NCBI RefSeq assembly: GCF_000024025.1
Contig: NC_013131.1
Coordinates: 6,200,001 to 6,264,000 of the forward strand
Direction of reading: 5' to 3'
Source of the DNA: Catenulispora acidiphila DSM 44928
GTDB taxonomy: Bacteria; Actinomycetota; Actinomycetes; Streptomycetales; Catenulisporaceae
Length of the DNA stretch: 64,000 bases
Part shown: piece by piece, positions 34,010 through 44,205 of the stretch
Position numbering within the stretch: the stretch's first letter is position 1
Layout: every line of letters begins with the position of its first letter
The notes under the pieces: model-generated
What the model was told of the DNA's origin: nothing
What the model saw: only the letters and a program-made list of their open reading frames with translations
The model's database searches: none
Program-made: the position numbers and the translations under genes

Positions 34010-34813
34010 CTAATCGCGGTCCTGATGCTGAGCCAGAAGTGACCGAGCGCTGAGACCGGCGGCGTCGATCTTGCTGATCAGCGCGGTGAAGGAGGCGATC
34101 TCCGCACCGGCCCAATCGTCCTCGCGGTCATAGGCGCTGTTGCTGTGCCAGTCCTCGGCGCGCAGCATCAGCGGCGTCATCCCGACCGCCGCCGCGCCGC
34201 TCAACTCGCGCGAGCCGCCGTCGCCGACGTAGAGGCAGTCGGCGGGCGCCACCCCGAGGCGCTCGGCGACGAGGCGGAAGAAGGCGGGATTCGGTTTCTT
34301 CAGACCCTCGACGCAGGAGAAGACCGCGGTGTCGAAGAAGCCGGAGACCGCGAGCTGCGGCCAGGCGACGGGGAGCTCGGGCGTGCAGTCGCTCAGCAGC
34401 CCGACGCGATAGCCGCGCGCTTTGAGAGCTTGGAGCGCGCCGAGGACGTCCTCGCGGAAGACGAACAGCTCGTTCTGCGCCTTCACGCGCGCCTCGCACG
34501 CCTCGGCCAGGGCGCCCTCGCTGGGGTCGACGCCGCAGCGCCGGGCCAGGGCGCGGAAGGTCTCGGGCAGATCGCCGAGGGCGCCGGTCGCGCGCTCGAC
34601 GAAGCTCGCGGTCAGCGTCTCGCGCCACAGGGCCGGCTCCAGGCCGAGGGGAGCGGCGCTGGCCGCGGCGGCTTGGAACCAGACCTCGTCGGGGGCGCTG
34701 GTGGTGAGGGTACCGAAGAAGTCGATGACGACGGCGGTGAAGGCTGGAGCTTGAACTGGCGCGGGAGTCGAAGCGGGAACCGGCGCGGGGACAGCGGGCG
34801 GTGCGGGGGTCAT
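34010..34813 (-). CDS. HAD-superfamily hydrolase with DFFGT motif
   Basis: The 267-residue product starts with a Pro/Ala-rich tail (1-24), then a HAD core: motif I IDFFGTLT (Asp31), motif II LLSDCTPE, motif III Lys in GLKKPNPAFF, motif IV YVGDGGSRELSGAAAVGM. The residue two after the nucleophile is Phe33, not the Asp that phosphatases use as acid/base. That is as in haloacid dehalogenases and phosphonatases, so a simple phosphatase activity is doubtful. The cap is the helical C1 type. The true substrate is unknown. Confidence 0.8.
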   Translation of the reverse strand: MTPAPPAVPAPVPASTPAPVQAPAFTAVVIDFFGTLTTSAPDEVWFQAAAASAAPLGLEPALWRETLTASFVERATGALGDLPETFRALARRCGVDPSEGALAEACEARVKAQNELFVFREDVLGALQALKARGYRVGLLSDCTPELPVAWPQLAVSGFFDTAVFSCVEGLKKPNPAFFRLVAERLGVAPADCLYVGDGGSRELSGAAAVGMTPLMLRAEDWHSNSAYDREDDWAGAEIASFTALISKIDAAGLSARSLLAQHQDRD

Positions 34814-34886
34814 CTGCGGAGTGTACGGCGGGCTAGGGCAACGGCTAGGGCAAGGCCACGGCTTGGCGCGCGCCCTTGCCGAATCC

Positions 34887-35513
34887 CTAAGGCAGGAAAG
34901 GCCTCTGCCGCCACGGCGCGTCCGCCGGCCGCAGATCGTCCAGCGCGTTCGTGCTGATCGCCGTGGTCAGGGCGAGCACGCCGGCGACGGTGAGCGGGTT
35001 GTGCAGCTCGCCGGCCAGGATCAGCCTGGTCACCTCGGCGCGGTCGGCCCAGACCGCAGCCATGTCGGCTTCCTCGTGTTCGCGGGCGTACTGCTCGCCG
35101 TCGGCCTCCCGGACGCCGCGCGCCAGGTAGACGCGGATCGCCTCGTCGGAGCCGCCGGGGGTGGTGAACAGGTCGACCAGGACGCGCCAGTCGTCGGCCT
35201 GCTGGTGCGTCTCCTCGTAGAGCTCGCGCTTGGCGGCCTCGAGGGGGTTCTCGCCGGGGTGGTCCAGCAGGCCCGCGGGGAGCTCCCACAGGCGCCAGCC
35301 GACCGGATGCCGGTACTGGCGGACCAGCAGCACGCGGTCCGCCTCGTCCAGGGCCACCACGCCGACCGCGCCGGGGTGCACGACGTAGTCGCGCTCGGCA
35401 ACCTTGCCGTCGACCATCTTCACGGTGTCGGTGCGGATCGAGATCACGTGCCCGCGGAACTTCTCCTCCGAGGCCAGCACAGGCCACTTCTCGGGTACGT
35501 CGCGGATCTCCAT
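34887..35513 (-). CDS. Nudix hydrolase, ADP-ribose pyrophosphatase-like
   Basis: The start is set at ATG 35513 (MEIRDVPEKWPVL) with AGGAG 4 nt away; a TTG at 35546 is less likely. The 208-residue product has the Nudix box GENPLEAAKRELYEETHQ, preceded by LWELPAGLLDHP. Strand VLLVRQYRHPVGWRLWELP and tail FTTPGGSDEAIRVYLAR are typical of ADP-ribose pyrophosphatases, which split ADP-ribose to AMP and ribose-5-phosphate with Mg2+. It follows pyrG on the same strand, the normal arrangement in actinobacteria. Confidence 0.88.
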   Translation of the reverse strand: MEIRDVPEKWPVLASEEKFRGHVISIRTDTVKMVDGKVAERDYVVHPGAVGVVALDEADRVLLVRQYRHPVGWRLWELPAGLLDHPGENPLEAAKRELYEETHQQADDWRVLVDLFTTPGGSDEAIRVYLARGVREADGEQYAREHEEADMAAVWADRAEVTRLILAGELHNPLTVAGVLALTTAISTNALDDLRPADAPWRQRPFLP

Positions 35514-35635
35514 CACGCTCCTGGGGGATGTCTGGTCAGCGGACAACGATGATCAGAGCCTATCGTGGCGGCTCCGTCCGGGCCCTGGGGACCGGGTGAT
35601 CCCCGACGGCGCGCGGTAGCGGACCGGAAACCAAA

Positions 35636-35660
35636 GCGCCCCGGCGTGAAGCCGGGGCGC
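35636..35660 (-). terminator. terminator downstream of pyrG
   Basis: A perfect 10-bp stem, GCGCCCCGGC (35636-35645) with GCCGGGGCGC (35651-35660), has a 5-nt loop. On the minus strand it is followed by TTTGGTTTCC. It lies 29 bp past the pyrG stop. Confidence 0.75.
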
Positions 35661-35689
35661 AGAGTCCTGCTTGCTCATCTGCTCTCGGA

Positions 35690-37420
<1,731 letters not shown>

Positions 37421-37601
37421 TCAAGAGGGCGCCGCTCTGCCCGGAGGAGAGCGGTGGGCGATGGGGTGCCGGAGGGGGCGTCGTCCGTGTCGGGGCGGCG
37501 GAGCCGGCACCTGTCATCCACGGGAGACCAGGATATCAGCAGTTGCCGGGCTCGGGGCTCATGGGTCGATCATGCGCGGACGGGTGTCGGCAACATCCCG
37601 T

Positions 37602-38702
37602 TCATGATCGGTTCGGCGGCTTTTCGGCATACGCGGCCAACACCGCGGCCAGTTCCTCCTGCGGGCCCGGCCACAGGGCGTCCCAGTCCGGCATGGCGGC
37701 CCTGGAAGCGCTGGCGGCGTCCATGAGCGCCCGGGACAGCGCCTCGGGATCGCCGGGCGGGATCAGGGGCAGATAGCCCGCTGTGACCTCTGCGACGCCG
37801 CCCACATCGGTGGCGATGACGTGCGGGACGCCGGCGCGCAGCGCTTCCTGGAGCGCCAGCGGTCGGGCCTCCCAGGTACTGCACATCACGAACACGTCGG
37901 CGGCGCGGAGCAAGTCGGCGATGTCGGCGCGGTGGCCGAGCAGGACGACGGGGAGTTCGTGGGCGTCGATGGTCGCTTGGAGCGCTGCGCGTTCGCGTCC
38001 TTCGCCGGCGATGGCTACCGACGGGATGTGCGCGGGACCCAGGCGGTTCTTGAGGATGATCAAGGCGTTGAGAAGGGTGGCGTAGTCCTTTTGCGGTGCG
38101 AGGCGGCCGACGGCGAGGACTAGGCGGCGGGGGTCGGCGGCATCTGCGGTGGCAGTGGCTAGACCGAGCGCGTTTCGGAGTTCGGTGCGCACCTGCGACG
38201 TGGGAAGCGTCGGCGCCGGGAGGGCCGGCGCCACGACCGGGCCGAAGCGCGCGTTCTTCGCGCCGTTGCCGGTCACCGCCTCGACCAGGTCGTGGGAGGC
38301 GGCCAGAACGGCGTCGGCGCGCTGGGCGATCAGCCGCATCAGCATTTCGCCGGCGCGGTTGGAGGGCGCGTTGTGCAGGGTCACCACGGTGCGCTTGCGG
38401 GTCGCCAGGCACGCCGCGGCGCCGGCGCGCAGACCGTGGGCGTGGACGACGTCGACGTGGGCCTGGCGGGCGGCGTGGCGGATCGCCGGTATCGCGCCGG
38501 TGCCGGTGGCGACGAGGGTGCGGACGTCGTGGCCGGCCTCGCGCAGGGCGCGGGTGAGGCTGTCGACGTGCACGCCGATGCCGCCGGTGCTCTCGGGGCG
38601 GACCAGCAGGATCCTCATGGCGGGCGGGTTCGGGTCCGGGGTCCGGTTTGGGTTCCGGTTTGGGTTCCGGTTCGGGTTCCGGTTCGGGTTCGTCGCGGTC
38701 AT
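37602..38702 (-). CDS. GT4-family glycosyltransferase in the steB-pyrG cluster
   Basis: The ATG at 38702 shares its A with the stop of the flippase gene (TGATG), so the genes are coupled; an internal ATG at 38618 (MRILLVRPESTGGIGVHV) is an alternative start. The 366-residue product begins with an Asn-Pro-Asn-Arg repeat, then a GT-B glycosyltransferase: HAHGLRAGAAACLAT, LHNAPSN, VLAVGRLAPQKDYATLLNAL, IAGEGRERAALQ and the nucleotide-sugar site CSTWEARPLALQEALRAGVP. It is probably a cytoplasmic transferase that extends a lipid-linked glycan made and flipped by its neighbours. The sugar is not known. Confidence 0.83.
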   Translation of the reverse strand: MTATNPNRNPNRNPNRNPNRTPDPNPPAMRILLVRPESTGGIGVHVDSLTRALREAGHDVRTLVATGTGAIPAIRHAARQAHVDVVHAHGLRAGAAACLATRKRTVVTLHNAPSNRAGEMLMRLIAQRADAVLAASHDLVEAVTGNGAKNARFGPVVAPALPAPTLPTSQVRTELRNALGLATATADAADPRRLVLAVGRLAPQKDYATLLNALIILKNRLGPAHIPSVAIAGEGRERAALQATIDAHELPVVLLGHRADIADLLRAADVFVMCSTWEARPLALQEALRAGVPHVIATDVGGVAEVTAGYLPLIPPGDPEALSRALMDAASASRAAMPDWDALWPGPQEELAAVLAAYAEKPPNRS

Positions 38703-38748
38703 CACGGGGCCCTGCGTTCGCGCCGGTTCCGGTTCCGGTTCCGGTTTT
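38627..38748. repeat. GGTTCC/GGTTCGGGTTCC short tandem repeats across a gene junction
   Basis: 12-bp units of the GGTTCCGGTTCG type occupy 38627-38693, encoding Asn-Pro-Asn-Arg at the glycosyltransferase start. 6-bp GGTTCC units occupy about 38723-38748, encoding Asn-Arg at the flippase end. The same sequence motif thus lies on both sides of the coupled stop/start. Confidence 0.85.
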
Positions 38749-40648
38749 CGATGGGAGCGCGCAGCCATTTGCCGCAGTCGGTGTCCGGGAGCAGGCGCTT
38801 GGCAGCCGTGATCGCCGTGAAGGCGAACAGCGCGATGGTCAGCAGCGCGGTCGTCGCGCCGATGAGCATCGCGCGCAGCGGGCCGGTGGCGCCGGGCAGC
38901 CCGGCGAGCACCATCCCGACCGGCGCGGCGACGGCCGCCGCGAGCGCCGCGACGAGCCCGGCGCGGCCGACGCCGACCAGCGCGTCCCGGCCGATGCCGC
39001 GGTGCACGGCGGTGAGCAGCAGGGCGCCGGCCACGGACATGCCCAGGGCGTTGCCCAGGCCGAGCGCGATGACCGCTTTCTCGCCGGGGAGCAGGGAGAC
39101 CAGCGTCAGGTCGGCGGCCAGGACGGTGAACCAGCCGGCGCAGACGGCGGTCGCGGCGGCGCGTCCGCGTCCGGCGGCGTACAGGGCACGGCTCAGGTGG
39201 GCCAGCAGGCCGTAGCCGATCAGGCCGGGGGCGAAGGCGATCAAGCCCTGGCCCATCATCTCCACGGTCACGCTGCCGCCGGTGCCGTGGCGCGCGGTCA
39301 GGAACAGCCGGGCCGTCGGCCACGCGGCGGCAGCCAGCACCGAGGCGCCGGCGGCGGAGAAGATCACCACCGCCTGGGTCGTCGCCGCGACGCCGTGCGC
39401 GTAACCGGGGCGGTCCCCGGCGGCCCACTTCGCGGACAGGTCGGTGAAGGCGCTGGTCGCGACCGGGACCGCGAGGACGGCGTAGGGCAGGGAGTAGACG
39501 GCCCAGACCAGGTTGAAGACGGTGAGGGTGCCGGTCGAGGCGTGCCCGGCGTTGGAGAGCAGGACGATGGTCAGGACCGCGAGCTGCTGCGCGATCAGGG
39601 TCGCGACACCCGCCACGCCCAGCGAGCGAGCCTTGCGCGCGACGCCCTCGGGAAAGCGGAAGGTCGGGCGCAGCGCGAGCTTGGCGCGGCGGACCGCCGG
39701 CAAGAGCGACAGGACCAGGATGAGCACGCCCGCGGACGTACCGAGCGCGAGGACGAGCTCAGGGGCGTGGCGCAGACCGCGCAGGTGCGCGCCGCGGCCG
39801 CGGTCGAGGAAGGCGAACGCCGTGTAGGAGGCGATGACGACCAGGCTGGACAGCAACGGCGCGAGCGCCGGCGCCAGGAAACGGCGGTCGGCTTGCAGGG
39901 TCGCGCCGAGGACGACGGCGGCGCCGTAAAGCGGTATCTGCGGCAGGAAGAAGATCAGGAAGCGGCTGATCTGGTGGGTGTAATCGGCGCCATGGCCACT
40001 CCCGAGGATCTGACCCATCGGCCCGGCCAACGCGACACCGGTAGCCGACAACGGGATGAGGATCGCCAGCGTCCAGGTCAGCAACGCCGAGACGATGTGC
40101 GAGGCGCGGGCACGATCAGCGGGCCCGTCGCCACCACCGGTCAGCGGCCCGGCCAGCAGCGGAACGGCGACGCCGGCCAGGGCGCCCCCGGCAGTGATCT
40201 CGAAGACGATGTTCGGAAGCTGATTCGCGGAGTTGTACGCGTCGGCCAGCGATCCGGCACCCACGGTGTGCGAGAAGACGAGCCAACGACCGAAGCCCAC
40301 GACGCGCGAGGCGACCGTGGCTATGGCGATGAGGACGGCGGCGCCGAGGAGGGTGGAGGCGCTGCGGGGGCGGCGGGGTCCGGGCTGGGGGTGAGGGTGG
40401 AGGTGGGGCTGGAGGTGGGGGGTCGCGGGGGCGTCGGTGGGGGCGGGGTGGTCGGCTTGCGCCGGCAGCCTGGTCGAATCGGTCGGACTCGTCGAGTCGG
40501 TCGGGCTGGTCACCGTCAGCGACTGCTGGAAGGGCACGGTGGTCCGGGCACCGGCCTTCGCACCTGCCTTTGGCTCGACCACCCCGGCTTCGTCGTGCTC
40601 GATCTGGCCGTGGTCAGCGTGGCCGTGCTCGATGTGGAGGTCTGCCAT
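38702..40648 (-). CDS. MurJ/MviN-family lipid flippase-like membrane protein
   Basis: The 648-residue product starts at ATG 40648, one base after the preceding stop. It has a hydrophilic His/Pro/Thr-rich N-terminus (1-95, MADLHIEHGHADHG) and then about 14 membrane spans with MviN features: ATVASRVVGFGRWLVFSHTV, AYNSANQLPNIVFEITAGGA, FFLPQIPLYGAAVVLGATLQ and VAVPVATSAFTDLSAKWA. MOP-superfamily MurJ proteins flip lipid-linked wall precursors. This copy, in the steB-pyrG cluster, is probably an accessory paralogue serving the neighbouring PNPT-like protein and glycosyltransferase. The essential MurJ is normally elsewhere near the origin. That assignment is inference. Confidence 0.83.
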   Translation of the reverse strand: MADLHIEHGHADHGQIEHDEAGVVEPKAGAKAGARTTVPFQQSLTVTSPTDSTSPTDSTRLPAQADHPAPTDAPATPHLQPHLHPHPQPGPRRPRSASTLLGAAVLIAIATVASRVVGFGRWLVFSHTVGAGSLADAYNSANQLPNIVFEITAGGALAGVAVPLLAGPLTGGGDGPADRARASHIVSALLTWTLAILIPLSATGVALAGPMGQILGSGHGADYTHQISRFLIFFLPQIPLYGAAVVLGATLQADRRFLAPALAPLLSSLVVIASYTAFAFLDRGRGAHLRGLRHAPELVLALGTSAGVLILVLSLLPAVRRAKLALRPTFRFPEGVARKARSLGVAGVATLIAQQLAVLTIVLLSNAGHASTGTLTVFNLVWAVYSLPYAVLAVPVATSAFTDLSAKWAAGDRPGYAHGVAATTQAVVIFSAAGASVLAAAAWPTARLFLTARHGTGGSVTVEMMGQGLIAFAPGLIGYGLLAHLSRALYAAGRGRAAATAVCAGWFTVLAADLTLVSLLPGEKAVIALGLGNALGMSVAGALLLTAVHRGIGRDALVGVGRAGLVAALAAAVAAPVGMVLAGLPGATGPLRAMLIGATTALLTIALFAFTAITAAKRLLPDTDCGKWLRAPIENRNRNRNRRERRAP

Positions 40649-40649
40649 G

Positions 40650-42191
40650 TCAGCTGTCGCCCTGCTGCGGGAGGCGGCCCCACTCGTCGAGGGTGCGCAG
40701 CGGCGGCGTGGCGGCGATGACCTTGGTGAAGCTGACCTTCTCGCTGGCGGCGGTGAGCGCGACGAGCCCGGCGGCCAGTGCGATGAGGCCGGGGCGCGTG
40801 GCGCGTGCGGCGGCAGCGACACCGAGGGCGGCACCGAGGGCGTTGGCACCGCAGTCGCCGAGCATCGCGTTCTCGCCGAGGTCTTCGGGCAGCAGCGCCG
40901 CGGCAGCACCCAGCGCCGCCGATGTGAGGAGTCCGCTCCGCGATCCGCCTCCGCCACCCAGCGCCTGCCGCAGCACGTTGCCACCGGCACCGATCAGGGC
41001 AGCCTTGGTCGCGCGTCCCGGGCGCAAATCGAAGAGGTTCACCACATTGGCGGCGCCGGCGACCACGAGCCCGGCCAACACACGGTCGAGCGGATCGCGC
41101 CGAAGCACGGCACCCGCGACCAACCCGGTCGCACCGATGCCGAGGATCTTGACCGCACCGGTGGTGACCTCGCCGTGGGCCAGAGCACTGAGGTGGCCGC
41201 GGAAGCCCTTGGCGGCGCCGCGTTCGGAGAGGTCGTCGTAGAGTCCCACCGCGCCGGCGCCGAGGGCCGCGCCGCAGCCGGCGAGGCGCACCGTGCCGGG
41301 CAGTCCCGGGGTCAGCAGGGATGCGGCGGCGATGCCGAGGGCGACCGCGGGACCTTCGAGCAGGGTGACTTCGCGGCCACGATTGTTCTTACGAGTCCAC
41401 CGCTCGCGCCCGCCGGGAGGCCGCGCGTTCAGCAACCGATACGTGCCACGAGCCACCCCGCCGCCCACCGCACCGGCCACCACGACCCCGCCGACACCGA
41501 CCACCCGCTCGACGCTACCCGCTCGAAGCACGCCGATCGCCGAGCGACTCGCGCCGGACCGGCCCACACCGCTGAAGACTCCGGCCGCCATTCCCGGCAA
41601 CCTACCCGCCGCAAGGACGGACCGGGAAGCGCCGACAGGCAAAATCGCGCGGCGGATGTGAGCCACGGTCGACCAGCCACCCGACCAGCCACCCGAGCCG
41701 AAAGAGCCCACCGCACTCGACCAACTCGCGCCACCGGACAGCCCGCTCGCCGCGCGCGCCGCCTGCCCTCTGCCACCGGACAGCTTGCTCACTACGCGCA
41801 TCGGCTGCCCTCCGCCGCCGAACAACCGGCTCACCGCGCGCGCCGCCTGCCCGCCGCCGCCGCCGGACAGCTTGCTCACCGCGTGAACCACCTGCCCCCC
41901 GCCCCCGGACAGCCCGCTCACTGCGCGCATCGCTCGCCCCCCGCCGCCGGACAGCTCGCTCACCGCGCGCGCCGCCTGCCCACCGCCGCCGAGCAGCGAG
42001 CCCGCTGCACGAACCGCCTGCCCTCGGCCACCGAACAACCCGCTCGCCGCGCGCGCCATCTGCCCGCCGCCGCCCCGTGCCCGAGCACCGTGCGCCGAGT
42101 CCGGTCTCGTATCCAGTCTCTTATCCAGTCTCTTATCCAGTCTCTTATCCAGTCTCGTACCCCTACCGGACATCCCCGCCTGCCTGCCCAC
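40650..42191 (-). CDS. PNPT-like (MraY/WecA-related) membrane protein with repeat-rich N-terminus
   Basis: The frame starts with GTG 42191, two bases after the steB stop; ATG 42173 is an alternative. The 513-residue product has two repeat tracts at its N-terminus (Lys-Arg-Leu-Asp x4, then eight 14-residue Gly-Gly-Gln units). A polytopic domain follows from about 240: GLYDDLSERGAAKGFRGHL, GAANVVNLFDLRPGRATKAA and MLGDCGANALGAALG. These align with the D-D, N-x-x-N-x-x-D and G-D-x-G motifs of polyprenyl-phosphate sugar-phosphate transferases, although DG is changed to DL. It probably makes or handles a lipid-linked sugar, partner to the flippase and glycosyltransferase downstream. Confidence 0.75.
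   Translation of the reverse strand: MGRQAGMSGRGTRLDKRLDKRLDKRLDTRPDSAHGARARGGGGQMARAASGLFGGRGQAVRAAGSLLGGGGQAARAVSELSGGGGRAMRAVSGLSGGGGQVVHAVSKLSGGGGGQAARAVSRLFGGGGQPMRVVSKLSGGRGQAARAASGLSGGASWSSAVGSFGSGGWSGGWSTVAHIRRAILPVGASRSVLAAGRLPGMAAGVFSGVGRSGASRSAIGVLRAGSVERVVGVGGVVVAGAVGGGVARGTYRLLNARPPGGRERWTRKNNRGREVTLLEGPAVALGIAAASLLTPGLPGTVRLAGCGAALGAGAVGLYDDLSERGAAKGFRGHLSALAHGEVTTGAVKILGIGATGLVAGAVLRRDPLDRVLAGLVVAGAANVVNLFDLRPGRATKAALIGAGGNVLRQALGGGGGSRSGLLTSAALGAAAALLPEDLGENAMLGDCGANALGAALGVAAAARATRPGLIALAAGLVALTAASEKVSFTKVIAATPPLRTLDEWGRLPQQGDS
41718..42056 (-). repeat. eight 42-bp coding repeats (14-residue Gly-Gly-Gln units)
   Basis: Residues 46-158 of the PNPT-like protein consist of eight degenerate 14-residue units, consensus GGQAARAVSGLSGG, with one extra Gly after the fifth. 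At DNA level this is a 42-bp minisatellite. Confidence 0.85.
42099..42155 (-). repeat. 12-bp tandem repeat encoding Lys-Arg-Leu-Asp
   Basis: ATCCAGTCTCTT on the plus strand repeats about four times with near-perfect identity, encoding KRLD units at residues 13-31 of the PNPT-like protein. Confidence 0.88.
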
Positions 42192-42192
42192 C

Positions 42193-43188
42193 TCAGTGCA
42201 GATCCGGCAGCGGGCCGTCGGCGGTGCCGGTCAGGCCGTAGTGGCCGGTCTTGCCGCTGGCGGCCTCGGCGAGGGCGAAGACCGTGATGATGCGGCCGGA
42301 AGCCTGGTCGGCGGTGTCGGCCGTGGACACGTTCTTCGACACCCAGCTGTCCTTCTGCGCCGCCGCGAGCAGCCCTGGCGACGCCGCTGAGGACGCCGGG
42401 CCGGCCAGCACCGCGCCGAGCGAGCGCCCGCCGCCGGTCAGGTCCTTGAGGAAGCCGAGGTATAGCGCGTCCGCCGCGTCGTTCGCCGCCGAGCCGGAGG
42501 AGGGTGCCGCCGGTGACATGACCACGACCAGGTCCGCGGAGGAAGTGCTCGCGGACTTCACATCCAGGAATCCGGCGTCGCTGTAGGCCGTCAGCACGTC
42601 CTGCGAGGCCTGGTCCGTGATGTGCTGCTCGCCGATGCCGGAGGTGCTGGCCGGTATGCGGTGGACGACCGCGCCGGCGATGTCGGCCAGGGCGATGACC
42701 GGGGAGGGGGTCGCGCCGGAGGCCGAGGAGGACGGGCTCGTGAGCTGCTCTCCCCCGCGTTCGTCGGCGGGGAGTTTGGCGCCGGCGGCTGCCAGCTTGC
42801 CGGCCTGGCCGGGGTCGAGGAGCGCCGACTTCAGGGTCACCTCGCCGGTCACCACCGCGCCGGACTTGGCGAGGAGGTCGGCCATGGCGTCGCCGCTGGA
42901 GCCGTCTGCGCCGGGCAGGATCACGACGGCGACGGAGTGGCCGGCGAGTTTGCCGGCGACGGCGTCCGGGCCGAGGGCGGCGATGAGGCTGTTGCGGTCG
43001 CGGACCTGCGCGCTGAGTTCGTTCTGGGTGCCGTGCAGGGCCTGGTTCTGGCTGCGGAGGGAGGCGAGCTGGTTGTTCAGCTCGTCATAGGCCACCTTGC
43101 TCAGATAGGAGGAGCCGATGACCAGGCCGACGGTGAGGGCGAGGAAGACCGCGACGATGGAGACGACGTGGTAGCGGAAGTCGATCAA
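42193..43188 (-). CDS. steB: SteB-like cell-division protein (copper transporter MctB family)
   Basis: The 331-residue product opens MIDFRYHVVSIVAVFLALTV, the diagnostic start of the MctB/DUF3186 family, with one membrane span (about 7-27). A coiled coil follows (ELNNQLASLRSQNQALHGTQ), then an extracytoplasmic alpha/beta domain (SVAVVILPGADG, VMSPAAPSSG). In Streptomyces and Corynebacterium the steA-steB pair next to recN supports septation; the 'copper transport' label comes from a mycobacterial homologue. Here steB is cut off from steA by an 8-kb insertion, which is unusual. Confidence 0.86.
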   Translation of the reverse strand: MIDFRYHVVSIVAVFLALTVGLVIGSSYLSKVAYDELNNQLASLRSQNQALHGTQNELSAQVRDRNSLIAALGPDAVAGKLAGHSVAVVILPGADGSSGDAMADLLAKSGAVVTGEVTLKSALLDPGQAGKLAAAGAKLPADERGGEQLTSPSSSASGATPSPVIALADIAGAVVHRIPASTSGIGEQHITDQASQDVLTAYSDAGFLDVKSASTSSADLVVVMSPAAPSSGSAANDAADALYLGFLKDLTGGGRSLGAVLAGPASSAASPGLLAAAQKDSWVSKNVSTADTADQASGRIITVFALAEAASGKTGHYGLTGTADGPLPDLH

Positions 43189-43440
43189 GTGAACAGTCCC
43201 CGCAGCCGAATCGTGAGACCTTCTCCCCCGCTGGAAGCAGCGCCGACCCCCGCCGGGCGCGCAGAGGCCGCCACCGGCAGAACATCACTCCCCAAGCGCC
43301 CCCCGGGCCGTCGTTGCCGCACGTATCTCCCAGCTCACAGACGAATCGGTCTCGATCCGACGACAGGTCAAGTCAGGTGAAGCCTACGCGCTCGCCCGGC
43401 AGTGGTCGGTAGTCGGATATGTCTCCGTCTCTATCTCTGG

Positions 43441-44205
43441 TCAGCCTTGGACCACAAGGTAGACGGCGAGAACGCAGAGCGTGGTGATCAAGGCGTTGCT
43501 CAGCGCGCGGGTGGGAAGGGCGTGAGCTATCTTCCAGCCCACGAGGACTCCGGCGAGCTCGGGGAGGCCGACGAGGGTGGCGAGCGGCCAGTCGATCGTG
43601 CCGTGGGCGAGGTATCCCACGGTCCCGGCCGTGGCGATGACCACTGATTGGGCCTGTGCACAGGCCAGCGAGCGGAGCATGGGGAGTCCCAGCGCGGCAA
43701 GCAGGGGGACCGTCAGCATCGGGCCGCCGATGCCCACGATGCCGCTGACGGCGGACACCGCCACTCCGATGACGGCGACCAGCGTCGTCGGTGCACGATC
43801 GAGCAGCACTGCCTGGGGGCGGCGGGCGCGGTACCAGACGAGCCCCGCCGTGGCGAGGAGCACGCCGCCGAGCACCACCGCGAACGTGTGCTTGGACACC
43901 ACAGTGCCGGCGATCACGCCGGCCCAGATTCCGACCAGCGCGCTCCCGGCCAGGATCAGCGCCGTGCGGCGGGTGTCGGGCTCGCGGAGCTGACCTGAGC
44001 GGATGTAGGCGGCGGAGCCCAGTGCGCCGGTGGCGATGTGCGTGACGATCGCGGTCCCGGCCACCTGCGCCGGCGACAGTCCCGTCAGTGCGAACAGCCC
44101 GATCGTGGGCAGCACGCCTCCCGGACCCACGGCCGTGATGCCGATCCCGCCGACCAGACCGATGACGGCGAGAAGCAGCAGCTCCGGCGGGCCCAATCCG
44201 CTCAC
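43441..44205 (-). CDS. TSUP (TauE/SafE)-family transporter
   Basis: The GTG at 44205 overlaps the stop of the upstream gntR gene (GTGA), so the genes are coupled. The 254-residue product has about 8 membrane spans and the two TSUP half-motifs: GLVGGIGITAVGPGGVLPTI near the start and VSGIVGIGGPMLTVPLLAAL in the second half. The family moves sulfite, sulfoacetate or related anions. No sulfonate-metabolism gene is adjacent. Its position next to arsenic genes may be coincidental. Confidence 0.86.
   Translation of the reverse strand: MSGLGPPELLLLAVIGLVGGIGITAVGPGGVLPTIGLFALTGLSPAQVAGTAIVTHIATGALGSAAYIRSGQLREPDTRRTALILAGSALVGIWAGVIAGTVVSKHTFAVVLGGVLLATAGLVWYRARRPQAVLLDRAPTTLVAVIGVAVSAVSGIVGIGGPMLTVPLLAALGLPMLRSLACAQAQSVVIATAGTVGYLAHGTIDWPLATLVGLPELAGVLVGWKIAHALPTRALSNALITTLCVLAVYLVVQG

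Noticed and set aside
41718-42056. 42-bp repeats as a CRISPR-like array
   Set aside because: There are no spacers; the units encode a 14-residue Gly-rich repeat in frame with the PNPT-like protein.
42193-43188. Annotation as a copper transporter
   Set aside because: One membrane span and a coiled coil next to division genes fit SteB; the copper label derives from a mycobacterial homologue and is not a transport fold.
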